Shown here: positions 34,890 through 43,354 of the stretch, piece by piece
How positions within the stretch are numbered: the first letter of the stretch is position 1
Layout of the letters: each line of letters starts with the position of its first letter
From: Candidatus Eiseniibacteriota bacterium
GTDB taxonomy: Bacteria; Orphanbacterota; Orphanbacteria; Orphanbacterales; Orphanbacteraceae
Assembly: GCA_024276995.1 (NCBI GenBank)
Contig: JAJRWB010000022.1
Location: 1-62,797 of the forward strand
Length of the DNA: 62,797 nucleotides
Direction: 5' to 3'
The notes under the pieces: model-generated
What the model was told of the DNA's origin: nothing
Seen by the model: the letters and a program-made list of their open reading frames with translations, nothing else
Database searches by the model: none
Made by a program: the position numbers and the translations under genes

Positions 34890-36382
34890 GTCTTTCACCC
34901 GAACTGTCGCGGATTCGTGACCAGGTCGAGTCGGTCGCCCGATCGGTGGGGCTCGACTTCTTCGAGACCATTTTCGAGATGGTCGACTACGACACGATGA
35001 ACGAGATCGCCAGCTACGGCGGTTTCCCCTCCCGCTATCCCCACTGGCGCTTCGGCATGGACTACGAGCAGATGTCGAAGGGATACCGGTACGGCCTGCA
35101 GAAGATCTACGAACTGGTGATCAACAACGATCCGTGCTACGCGTACCTTCTCGACTGCAACAAGACGGTGGACCAGAAGATGGTGATCGCCCACGTCTAC
35201 GGCCACAGCGATTTCTTCAAGAACAATTACTGGTTCTCGAAAACCAACCGGAAGATGATGGACGAACTGGCGAATCACGGATCGAGGATCCAGCGCTACT
35301 CCGACCGGTTCGGCGAAGAGGAGGTGGAGGCCTTCCTCGACGCCACCCTTTCGATCGAGGACCTGATCGATCCGCACTCCGCCTTCGAAGTCGCCTCGGC
35401 CGGCGTCGATCTTTCCGGAAGCGAGGAGGAAGAAGAGGCGGGGAGACTCGAGGCGAAGTCGTATATGGACCGGTATATCAACCCTCCCGAGTTCCTCGAG
35501 GAGCAGCGGGAAAGGCTCGTGGAGAAGAGGCTGGAGCGGGAAAAGGGCTTCCCCGCCGACCCGGTGCGCGACGTGATGCTCTTCCTCATCCGCTACGCTC
35601 CGCTCAAGGACTGGGAAAGGGACATCCTTTCCATGATCCGAGAGGAGGCGTACTACTTCGTTCCCCAGGGGCAAACGAAGATCATGAACGAAGGGTGGGC
35701 GACGTTCTGGCACTCCCGGATCATGACGGAGCACTGCCTGAAGGACTCGGAGATCATCGACTACGCGGATCACCATTCGGGCACCGTCTTCACCTCTCCC
35801 GGCCGGCTCAACCCGTACAAGCTGGGGCTCGATCTCTTCCGCGACATCGAAAGCCGGTGGAACACCGGCCGGTTCGGGAGGGAGTACGAGGAGTGCGATA
35901 ATCTCGCGGCACGGTCGGCGTGGAACCGCGATCTCGGCCTCGGCCTCGAGAAAGTGTTTGAAGTGAGGAAGACCCACAACGACGTGACGTTCATCGACAC
36001 GTTCCTCACCGAGGAATTCTGCAGGGAGCACAAGCTCTTCACCTTCCACCGCGATGAGAAGACGGGGCGCCACGAAATCGTCTCCCGCCGATTCGAAGAG
36101 GTCCGGCGGCAACTCCTCTTCTCGTTGACGAACCTGGGCCGGCCGTTCATCTTCGTGGAGGACGCGAACTTCGACAACCGGGGAGAACTGCTCCTCGCCC
36201 ACAGGCATGAGGGGATCGACCTGAAGGGCGATCACGCGCAGCAGACGCTTCGGAACATCCACCGCTTCTGGCGAAGGCCGGTGCGATTGAGAACGGTGCG
36301 AGACGGAAAGGGGCTCCTCGTGACGTTCGACGGCAAAGACGTCACCGAAGAGGGCGCCGATCCTCCCGCGGCCGATTCATAA
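34886..36382 (+). CDS. SpoVR family protein
   Basis: A 498-residue SpoVR/YcgB protein with the family blocks [46 protein letters not shown] and [10 protein letters not shown]. In sporulating bacteria SpoVR affects cortex formation; elsewhere it belongs to the PrkA stress module. No sporulation gene is seen here. It overlaps the preceding gene by four bases. Confidence 0.93.
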   Translation: MSLSPELSRIRDQVESVARSVGLDFFETIFEMVDYDTMNEIASYGGFPSRYPHWRFGMDYEQMSKGYRYGLQKIYELVINNDPCYAYLLDCNKTVDQKMVIAHVYGHSDFFKNNYWFSKTNRKMMDELANHGSRIQRYSDRFGEEEVEAFLDATLSIEDLIDPHSAFEVASAGVDLSGSEEEEEAGRLEAKSYMDRYINPPEFLEEQRERLVEKRLEREKGFPADPVRDVMLFLIRYAPLKDWERDILSMIREEAYYFVPQGQTKIMNEGWATFWHSRIMTEHCLKDSEIIDYADHHSGTVFTSPGRLNPYKLGLDLFRDIESRWNTGRFGREYEECDNLAARSAWNRDLGLGLEKVFEVRKTHNDVTFIDTFLTEEFCREHKLFTFHRDEKTGRHEIVSRRFEEVRRQLLFSLTNLGRPFIFVEDANFDNRGELLLAHRHEGIDLKGDHAQQTLRNIHRFWRRPVRLRTVRDGKGLLVTFDGKDVTEEGADPPAADS

Positions 36383-36400
36383 GCGAAATGGAGAGAGGAA

Positions 36401-37321
36401 ATGCCATCGATCGCGCTGACCGATCTCTTCCCGCCTGAAGTGTATGCGCTTCTCAAGAAGGCGGGATGGGAAGCGGTGGACTGAACATCGTGGACGGCGG
36501 AGGCGCTCCTCGGAGAGATCGGCCGGTTCGACGCGCTTCTCGTTCGGAGCGGCACGAAGGTGACCGCCGACGTTATCCGGGCCGGGAAGCGCCTGGCGAT
36601 CGTCGCGCGCGGCGGCGTCGGCCTCGACAATATCGACCTCGATGCGGCGAGGGAGAATGGGATACGCGTGCTGAACACACCGGGCGCCAGTGCCGTCGCG
36701 GTGGCCGAACTCACGCTCCTCCACATGCTCGCCCTCGTCCGGCGCTTGCCCGAGGCGGATCGTTCGATGAAGGAGGGGCGCTGGGAGAAGAAGACCCTCC
36801 GTGGAGGAGAGTTGAGCGGCAAGGTGCTCGGTGTGATCGGCTTCGGCGGTATCGGACGGGAGGTGGCGAAGCGCGCCCTCGCCTTCGACATGACCGTATG
36901 CCGCCACGATTCCGCTCCGGTGGACGCCCCTCCTCTCACCGACGTGTGCGAGAGTCTTTCGCTCGACGATCTTCTCGGAAACTCCGACATGGTGACGCTC
37001 CACATTCCCCACACGGAAGAGACGCATCACCTGATCGGGAGCCGGGAGTTCGCCCGGATGAAACACGGCTCCTTCCTGGTAAACTGTGCGCGCGGCGGGG
37101 TGGTCGATGAAGCCGCCCTTGCGGCGGCCCTCGACGAGGGGCGTCTCGCCGGCGCGGCGCTCGACGTGTTCGAGAGCGAGCCGCCGGTGGGGGAGGGGAT
37201 CGCGGCGAGGGCCGATGTGATCGCCACGCCCCATCTCGGCGCCGCCACGGCGGAAGCGCAGTCGCGCGTGGGAGAGGAAATTGTGGAACGAATCGTGCGG
37301 ACGTGGCAGAATATCGCCTGA
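36401..37321 (+). pseudogene. 2-hydroxyacid dehydrogenase (3-phosphoglycerate dehydrogenase-like) with in-frame TGA
   Basis: The frame opens at ATG 36401 (GAGAGGAAA upstream) with a typical N-terminus (IALTDLFPPEVYALLKKAG). It is interrupted by TGA at 36482-36484 (codon 28), then continues in the same frame with the expected substrate-domain and Rossmann parts: DALLVRSGTKVTADVIRAG, GRGGVGLDN-like ARGGVGLDNID, GVIGFGGIGRE, the catalytic Arg in NCARGGVVDE and His in TPHLGAAT. Everything except codon 28 is intact over 306 codons. A point mutation (for example CGA or TGG to TGA), a sequencing error or readthrough would explain it; restart at the ATG at 36560 would lose the substrate-domain start. 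Confidence 0.7.
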
Positions 37322-37345
37322 AACCGGTCACAAGAGGAGGACCCG

Positions 37346-37738
37346 ATGAGCAGCGAACACGACGACCGTCGCCGGCACAGAAGAGTGGACAGCCGGTTCG
37401 AGATCCAGCTCGGCGGAAAGGGGGAACCTTCCGACCGGGTCGCCACTTCGGGCCTGAATATCAGCATGGGCGGGGTGTACTGCGAAGTCCCCTACTACGT
37501 CCCGATCATGACGAAGCTCGCCGCCACACTCGTCCTTCCGATGCGCCCCGGCCACGACGAGGCGGTGCTCGAAACCGAGATGATCGTCGTCTGGATCGAG
37601 CCCGAAGTGGAAGTTCCCGGCTGTGATTCGTACCAGATCGGCTGTGCGTTCCTCCCGATGGACGACGAGCAGAAGGCGCTGCTGAGCCGCCACATCGATG
37701 CCACCACGGGCGAGTACTCGACCGAGCCCGTCCAGTAG
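37346..37738 (+). CDS. PilZ-domain c-di-GMP-binding protein
   Basis: A 130-residue single-domain PilZ protein with both ligand motifs: DRRRHRR (RRxxR type) near the start and NISMGGVYCE (NxSxGG) at about 38. It should bind cyclic di-GMP and switch a partner. It starts 24 bases after the dehydrogenase with AAGAGGAGGA upstream, probably in the same transcript. The GGDEF protein at 60598 is a possible source of the signal. Confidence 0.86.
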   Translation: MSSEHDDRRRHRRVDSRFEIQLGGKGEPSDRVATSGLNISMGGVYCEVPYYVPIMTKLAATLVLPMRPGHDEAVLETEMIVVWIEPEVEVPGCDSYQIGCAFLPMDDEQKALLSRHIDATTGEYSTEPVQ

Positions 37739-37995
37739 ATCCGAAACGAATCCGACAGATTGGCCCACATCGGGCTCCGATCCTGTCAACCTGTCAGGCC
37801 GTCGGAGATCCTCGTCGGTTCCGGCGGGGACGATCACCTCGCTGAAGCATTGTTATTCCTTATCCTGCAATAAGTTAAGAAAAACGCGTCAATTCGTGCG
37901 TGCTGGTATGCGACTTGAATAGGGATGGGGGTGAACAACAATCCGCGGCGGAGCCGGGGACAGCTTTCGTGCAGCTTCAGAGGGAAAACGGAACG

Positions 37996-38862
37996 ATGCA
38001 GAATACGTCTCACAAGAGCCGCTTCGAATCGGACGACGAACAGTCGCTGCAGACCTACTTCCGGGAGATCGCCGAGGTCGATCTCCTCAGTCGCGAGGAA
38101 GAGGTGGAAATCGCCCGGCGGATGCGCTCGGGCAGCTCCGAGGCGAGGGAGCACCTGATCCGGGCGAACCTGAGGTTCGTCGTGTCCGTGGCGAAGCGCT
38201 ACAGGAACCAGGGGCTCTCTCTCGCCGACCTGATCCACGAGGGGAACCTCGGGCTGATCGAGGCGGCGCGCCGGTTCGATGAAACCCGAGGGAACCGGTT
38301 CATCTCGTACGCCGTCTGGTGGATTCGCCAGTCGATCCTGAAGGCCCTCGCCGAGAAGGCGCGGCTCATCCGGCTGCCGGTCAGCCGAACCGGCACGGTG
38401 CAGCGCATCCTGAAGGAGACCGAGCGGCTCCGCCAGGTGTTCGGCCGGGAGCCGACCTCCGGAGAGGTGGCCGACGCCGTGGCGCTTTCCGAATCGGAGA
38501 TCCGCGAGACACTGAATCTCTCGTCGATCTGTCGCTCCCTCGATGTTCCCGAGGGGAACGGTGAAGGGGAGAACAGCCTGCAGGACTACCTCGAGGACAC
38601 GCTCACCCCCGCGCCCGACGAGGAACTGATCGAAGGGCGGATGCAGCGCGATGTCGGCGCTGCGCTCCAGTCGCTGAGCGGCCGTGAAGTGGATGTGCTG
38701 CGGTCGTACTTCGGTTTCGAGGAGAACGGCGGCGAGACGCTCGAGCAGATCGGACGGCGGATGAACCTCTCCCGGGAGCGTGTCCGGCAGATCAAAGAGC
38801 AGGCGATCGGCCGTCTCCGCCAATCGCGCAGCGGGAAGGCACTGAGAAGCTACCTCTCCTGA
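37996..38862 (+). CDS. RNA polymerase sigma-70 family factor (short SigA/RpoD-like)
   Basis: A 288-residue sigma factor with region 1.2 (DEQSLQTYFREIAEVDLLS), region 2 (ANLRFVVSVAKRYRNQGLSL, FISYAVWWIRQSI), region 3 and a region 4 helix-turn-helix (LEQIGRRMNLSRERVRQIK). It lacks region 1.1. Length and order match the short primary factor of Bacteroidota-type bacteria or a group 2 factor; which one cannot be decided. The start at 37996 follows AGAGGGAAAACGG. Direct CCTGTCA repeats near 37785 could be regulatory. Confidence 0.9.
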   Translation: MQNTSHKSRFESDDEQSLQTYFREIAEVDLLSREEEVEIARRMRSGSSEAREHLIRANLRFVVSVAKRYRNQGLSLADLIHEGNLGLIEAARRFDETRGNRFISYAVWWIRQSILKALAEKARLIRLPVSRTGTVQRILKETERLRQVFGREPTSGEVADAVALSESEIRETLNLSSICRSLDVPEGNGEGENSLQDYLEDTLTPAPDEELIEGRMQRDVGAALQSLSGREVDVLRSYFGFEENGGETLEQIGRRMNLSRERVRQIKEQAIGRLRQSRSGKALRSYLS

Positions 38863-38916
38863 CGCCGGGCAGGGCCGGGGCGTATTGCGAGCTGCGCCGG
38901 CATACCCCCTGCGCGG

Positions 38917-40863
38917 CTACTTCATGTAGCCAAGGGCGCGAAGCCTCTTCTCGGTCACCGGGTCGAGCGTCGAGGCGGCGCCCTCGTCCCGCCCCTCCCG
39001 CGCCCGCCGCATCATCTCTTCCAGTTCGCCGAGTCTTTCGGCGGTTCGCTCCGGTTCGGTGGGCGAAAGATCGTTTCTCTCGGCGGGGTCGCTCAGCACA
39101 TTGAAGAGGTAGACCACCTCGTTTCCGCCGGAGCGGACATGGATCACCTTCTCCCCGTCGCTTCTGAGGAACATCTCCGCTTCCTTCCCCCGCGTCCTGT
39201 GAAGCTCGGCGTACGCGAAGTCGATGCCCGTTTCCTCCCTCTCCCCGAAGATCACCGGGAGGAGGTTGATCCCGGCGGTGCCCTCGGGAGGATCGATGCC
39301 GGCGAGCGATGCGAGGGTCGGGGCGACGTCGATCAGCCGGGCGATCGATGTGACCCGGCGTGGCGCTGCGCCGCGACCATGGAAGATGAGCGGCACCCGT
39401 ACGAGTTCCTCGTAGAGTGAATTGCCGTGGCCCCACCCGTGATGATCCCAGAATTCCTCCCCGTGATCCGCGGTGAGCACGAGATAGCCGCGATCGAGGA
39501 GTCCCCGTGCCTCGAGGCCCTTTTCGATCGACGCGAAGACACGGTCGGCACTCCACACATTGTCGTCGTACCGGCCGAGAAGTGTTTCGAGATACTCCCC
39601 CGAAGGTTCAGTATGGGCGTCGAACGGCAGGAGAGGAGCGACGCCTACCATCTCCGCCTTCGATGAACCTTTACGTCCGAATATTCCTCTTCCCACGTAC
39701 GGGTCGTGGGGTTCCATGATCTGGATATGCGCGAAGAATGGTCCCTTCTATTCGCCGTCGATCCAGCGGAACAGCTCTCTTTCGAGTTCGTCCCCCTCGA
39801 TCCACTCCTTCTTCAGCGCCGGGCGCCAGAACGATTCGTAACGGACGACCCACCTGTCGGAATCGCCCGAAAAGAAACCGAGCCGCGCGTACGTCCGTTG
39901 CAGATAGAGGGGAAGGTAGAAGAGTCTCAGGTACATCGGCCTGGTCGTGGCGTGAATCGTATCGAATCCTTTGCCGAAACCGAAATTCGGCTCCACGAAC
40001 GGGTTTCCCGAGAACAAACCGGTGTGGTAGCCGGCGTGTCGTAGAATCTCGGGAAGTGTCTCCACCCGTTCGGACAGGGCGTCCGCCCTCTCCTGCACGC
40101 CGTGGTTCGACGGGTAGCGTGAAGTGAGGAGCGACGCGGTGGAGGGAAGAGTCCACGAAGAGGAAGCGTAAGCCCTGTCGAACACCACGCTTGTTCGGGC
40201 GAGAGAGTCGATGGCCGGCGTCGTGGCGCGGCAATAGCCGTACGTGCCGGTGTGATCGAAGCGGAGCGTATCGAAGACGAAAAGAAAGATATTCGGCCCG
40301 GCGCTCGTAGTGCCGCTTCGCGGGGAAGGGTCTCCGCCGCGGCGTTCCGGCACGAGCTGCAGGGGGAGGGAGACGGCGATGATCAGTACGGGAAGAAGCG
40401 TAAAGAGCGCCGGACGCGCCCGGTGGGAGGGGGGGATCACTTTCCGGAAGAGAAGAAAGAGGGGTACCGTGGCGAAAAGTGCCGCGCCGAAGAGAAGAAT
40501 CGTCCACGGCCGGCGGAGGTCGATGAGGAAGTGAGTCACCAGCACGGCGTGGCCTGTGAGTGCTACCGCCGCGGCGGCGAGAAGCGCCGCCTGTGTTCTC
40601 TCCGGGAGCGCCCCACGAAGCGGCGTCGCTCGGAGCGCCGCCAGGATCACGGCAGTCACCAGGCCGGTGATCAACCAGTAAAGTATGTAGAGGATCAGCA
40701 TGCCGGGGAGGAGGGACGGGAGGAGGAGAGGGGTCCCCCGCACCATGTGAGCGATATACTCGGTCAGGGCGAGAACAGTCCCGACCAACGGACCGACCGA
40801 CACGTCGCGACCCAGCCTGGCGCTTCCCTCGTTCATCGGGATCACTCTAGACACCGACGTCAT
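38917..40863 (-). pseudogene. Membrane sulfatase-like enzyme with in-frame TAG
   Basis: On the minus strand the first part ends FRWIDGE at a TAG (39750-39748), and the same frame continues KGPFFAHIQIMEPHDPYVG to the end at 38917. Together it is a sulfatase-fold protein of about 648 residues: four to five N-terminal helices, VFDTLRFDHTGTYGYCRATT, SWTLPSTASLLTSRYPSNHG (Ser/Thr in place of the CxPSR cysteine), LTADHGEEFWDHHGWGHG and the tail RLRALGYM. It is a paralogue of the gene at 9803. The start is uncertain (ATG 40863 or 40836). Either the gene is broken, the sequence has an error, or a shortened membrane part and a separate catalytic piece (ATG 39717) are made. Confidence 0.7.
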
Positions 40864-41063
40864 TCCGGTCAACAAGCGGGAGGCTCACCGGTCGAAAGAT
40901 GGCCGCATCCGCCGGATGGAAATGAGACGACCGGCAAGGAATCTGCCGGTTCGCCCGGGCCGGCCGCCGCCGGGCGACGCCACGACTTCGATTATCTTTT
41001 CCCGTTGTAAAACAAGAAGTTACCCCCTTCGCCCTCTAGGGGATCGCCCCCCCGACGATCGTG

Positions 41064-41079
41064 TGGCACGGCGTGTGCA
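41064..41079 (+). promoter_or_regulatory. Sigma-54 promoter of fliW-csrA
   Basis: TGGCACGGCGTGTGCA fits TGGCACGNNNNTTGCW except one T, with exact GG-N10-GC spacing, 26 bases before the fliW start codon. Confidence 0.72.
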
Positions 41080-41104
41080 TTGCGATCGCTCCAAGGAGGT
41101 GGCC

Positions 41105-41560
41105 ATGCCGCTCGGACCGGATTCGAAAAAGAACGATAACGGTGAAGTCGAAGGCGCCGTCTGGTTCCCCCACGGCGTGATCGGGTATCCGGGCCCGTGC
41201 CGGTTCGCCGTCGTCGAGGGGACCGAGGAAAACCCATTCGTCCTCCTCGTCACCGAGGAACATGGCGGACTCCGTTTTCCGATGATCGACCCTCTCCTCA
41301 TTCGCCCCGACTACGGGGTTTCTCTCTCCGCCGAGGAGATCGACGAGATGGAAATCGAAAGCCGCGCCGACCTCGCCCTCTACGTGATTGTTACCCTCCC
41401 CGAGGATGGGGGGGAGGCGACGGTCGATCTCCGGGCGCCGATCGCGGTGAGCCGCGCGAACCGGGTGGGCATGCAGATACTCCTGCCCGAATCGGCGCTC
41501 CCCGTGGCCGCGCCCCTCGCCGAAGAGGTGGAGCGGGAAGAGGCGGAGGCGGTCCTGTGA
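41105..41560 (+). CDS. fliW: FliW, flagellar assembly factor and CsrA antagonist
   Basis: A 151-residue FliW with VWFPHGVIGYPGPCRFAVVE at the start (family GlpGfe), DPLLIRPDYGVSLSAEE, and the YVIVTLP core. FliW binds flagellin and CsrA, releasing or holding CsrA according to the cytoplasmic flagellin level. A near-perfect AAGGAGGTGG ribosome site precedes the ATG. It overlaps csrA by four bases (GTGA). Confidence 0.9.
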   Translation: MPLGPDSKKNDNGEVEGAVWFPHGVIGYPGPCRFAVVEGTEENPFVLLVTEEHGGLRFPMIDPLLIRPDYGVSLSAEEIDEMEIESRADLALYVIVTLPEDGGEATVDLRAPIAVSRANRVGMQILLPESALPVAAPLAEEVEREEAEAVL

Positions 41561-41802
41561 GGCGGGGGAAGGAGTGCCGCCTGGTGCGAAGGGCGGGGGA
41601 GAGCGTGATGATCGGACACTCGGTGGAAGTGATCGTCGAATCGATTGACGGCGACCGGGTGCGACTCGTCTGCCGGGCGCCGTCGATGCTCCCGGTGGGG
41701 GAGCGGGAGGTAGTGGAGAAAGTGGCCTCGGAAAACCGCCGGGCGGCGCAATCGAGGCTTCCGCGTCTCGAGGATCTCTTTCACGTCCGTACGGGGGAGT
41801 GA
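41557..41802 (+). CDS. csrA: CsrA RNA-binding regulator (divergent N-terminus)
   Basis: An 81-residue CsrA with GESVMIGHSVEVIVESIDGD and RVRLVCRAPSMLPVGERE; the latter holds the RNA-binding Arg. The first strand reads CRLVRRA instead of the usual MLVLTRK, so the start is a GTG overlapping the fliW stop. The C-terminal extension is longer than in E. coli. CsrA represses translation of flagellin mRNA in species with FliW. Confidence 0.85.
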   Translation: MRRGKECRLVRRAGESVMIGHSVEVIVESIDGDRVRLVCRAPSMLPVGEREVVEKVASENRRAAQSRLPRLEDLFHVRTGE

Positions 41803-41806
41803 TGTC

Positions 41807-42262
41807 ATGAGCAGCCGCATCGCCGGCGACGGAATGATTCCCGCCTACCAGAAGGCGGAGGCGATGTTTCGCCAGGCACTGAAGAAAAACGGCGAGAGCC
41901 CCGATCTCCTCGCGCAGCTCGGCAAGTGCGTCGCCCTCCAGGGACGGACCGACGAGGCGCTCGAGCTTTTCCTCTCGAGTCTGGAGATGAACCCCGCCCA
42001 GCCGATTCTCCTCCTGAGGACGGGAGACCTCTATTTCTCCCAGGGGTGCTACGAGGAGGCGATGCGCTTCTACGAGCACTACGAACGGCTCCGGCCGGAG
42101 CGCGCCCGCGGTTACGCCCGCATGGGGGATTGCCTCCTCGCCCAGGGATATATCTGGTCCGCCGCCGATGCGTACTCCCTCGCCGTCGACAGGGATCCGG
42201 ACGACCCGGGTCTCAGGCGGCAGCTCCAGGAGATGATGGAGATCTGCCTCTCCGACATCTGA
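41807..42262 (+). CDS. TPR-repeat protein of the flagellar regulatory cluster
   Basis: A 151-residue protein built of about three and a half TPRs (KAEAMFRQALKKNGESPDLL, KCVALQGRTDEALELFLSSL, DLYFSQGCYEEAMRFYEHYE, GDCLLAQGYIWSAADAYSLA). It begins four bases after csrA. It is probably a protein-protein adaptor; its partner is unknown. Confidence 0.75.
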   Translation: MSSRIAGDGMIPAYQKAEAMFRQALKKNGESPDLLAQLGKCVALQGRTDEALELFLSSLEMNPAQPILLLRTGDLYFSQGCYEEAMRFYEHYERLRPERARGYARMGDCLLAQGYIWSAADAYSLAVDRDPDDPGLRRQLQEMMEICLSDI

Positions 42263-42405
42263 GTCGCCGCGAAGAAGCCCCCGAAGATACCTCAAGCAGA
42301 TTCTTCCTCCTGTCGATCCTCCGAAGAGGGAAGAGGACACCGGCCGGTGGCGGACATCCGTCCCTGTCCGATCGGGTCTATCCGTCCCGGAGGGGAGTGC
42401 ACCGG

Positions 42406-42600
42406 ATGGCCGGCAACGGCGAGAAGGAGAGGCCGGACATGAAGACCGCCGGCGGCGGGAAGAAAAATCCGGGAGAGGACTCCTCCTGGAGAGTGCTTCG
42501 GATCCGGAGGCGGATCAAGGCGGGCTACTACAACCGGCCCGAGGTGCGTGCGAGAATCGTCGAATCGCTCCTCGACGCGCTCATGGAAGGGGGACGATAG
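42406..42600 (+). CDS. FlgM-like anti-sigma-28 candidate
   Basis: A 64-residue polypeptide. After a disordered N-terminal half, the C-terminal half (LRIRRRIKAGYYNRPEVR, then IVESLLDALMEGG) fits the FlgM pattern (I..aI..G.Y......VA..LL). It lies between csrA and fliA in a flagellar regulatory block, as expected for an anti-FliA factor. GGAGGGGAG precedes the ATG. The protein is shorter than E. coli FlgM (97 residues), so the assignment is tentative. Confidence 0.6.
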   Translation: MAGNGEKERPDMKTAGGGKKNPGEDSSWRVLRIRRRIKAGYYNRPEVRARIVESLLDALMEGGR

Positions 42601-42677
42601 GCGAGAAACCGTTTGCCCCTCCCCCGACACGCCGATAGAATGCCCCTGAACCGCCAGGATAAATCGCCGGAGGCACC

Positions 42678-43352
42678 ATGGAAGCACGCATCGAGGTCGA
42701 TCAGGTTCTCGATATCACCATCGGAGGCAGGACGGATAACAAGGTGTTCCGCGCGCAGGTGGCGCGCATGAACGGGAAGGAGATCGTCCTGCATGTCCCA
42801 GGCTTCGATCCGCTCCACTTCGTCGACCTCCTCAAGGGGACCGAGGTGGTGCTCCGCGCCTCCCGCGGCGAGGAGCGGATGATCGCCCGTTCGAAGATGA
42901 CCCGCCATTTCAAGAACACGTCCCCCTACCTCCTCGTGCGCCGCCCGGACGGGATGCGCCCGATCCGGCGCACGGCGGTTGCGGTATTCTCCCGAAAGCT
43001 GGATATTGAGTATGCGCCGCTGGAAGGGCACATGCTTCGCCGTTCGGCTCGGAACGACGGGAGTTCCCTGGGAACGATCGTCCTCCGCTCGGTGCCCGAG
43101 CCGTTCGATGTCGGCACTCCCCTCGAGGTGAGAGTGCGCCGCGCGGGCGGCGCGCCGGTCATCCTGGAAGGACATGTTGCCGGGATTTCGACCGACGGCC
43201 TCTCCGGGCGCGACGAAGCGCGATACGAGATTCTCTACGCGATCGACAAGATCGCCGAAGAACATGTGGCCGCTCTTTTCGGTATGCTGATCTCCCCGCC
43301 GGAAGAGCGTTCGGAATCGGATTCGAACGGGGATGAAGGAAGGGGCCTTTGA
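42678..43352 (+). CDS. YcgR-like flagellar brake candidate (PilZN/degenerate PilZ)
   Basis: A 224-residue protein with a beta-rich N-terminal domain (IEVDQVLDITIGGRTDN, IVLHVPGFDPLHF, GTEVVLRASRGEERM) that resembles the PilZN/YcgR_2 domain. The C-terminal half has an RRPDGMRPIRR segment at the place of RxxxR but no clear NxSxGG. Position inside the flagellar block supports a YcgR-like role, c-di-GMP binding is uncertain. A GCCGATAG sequence near 42631 resembles a FliA -10 but has no convincing -35. Confidence 0.5.
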   Translation: MEARIEVDQVLDITIGGRTDNKVFRAQVARMNGKEIVLHVPGFDPLHFVDLLKGTEVVLRASRGEERMIARSKMTRHFKNTSPYLLVRRPDGMRPIRRTAVAVFSRKLDIEYAPLEGHMLRRSARNDGSSLGTIVLRSVPEPFDVGTPLEVRVRRAGGAPVILEGHVAGISTDGLSGRDEARYEILYAIDKIAEEHVAALFGMLISPPEERSESDSNGDEGRGL

Positions 43353-43354
43353 TC

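Noticed and set aside
31731-34898. A very long open frame (over 1000 codons) on the minus strand opposite prkA and yhbH
   Set aside because: It is the codon-bias shadow of two well-conserved plus-strand genes in GC-rich DNA; it has no signal, domain or ribosome site.
36482-36484. Selenocysteine codon in the dehydrogenase
   Set aside because: The family has no Sec at this place, no SECIS-like hairpin follows the TGA, and another gene has a TAG, which points to mutation or base error.
42631-42638. FliA promoter (GCCGATAG) before the YcgR-like gene
   Set aside because: No TAAA-type -35 at the right distance; too weak to list as a promoter.
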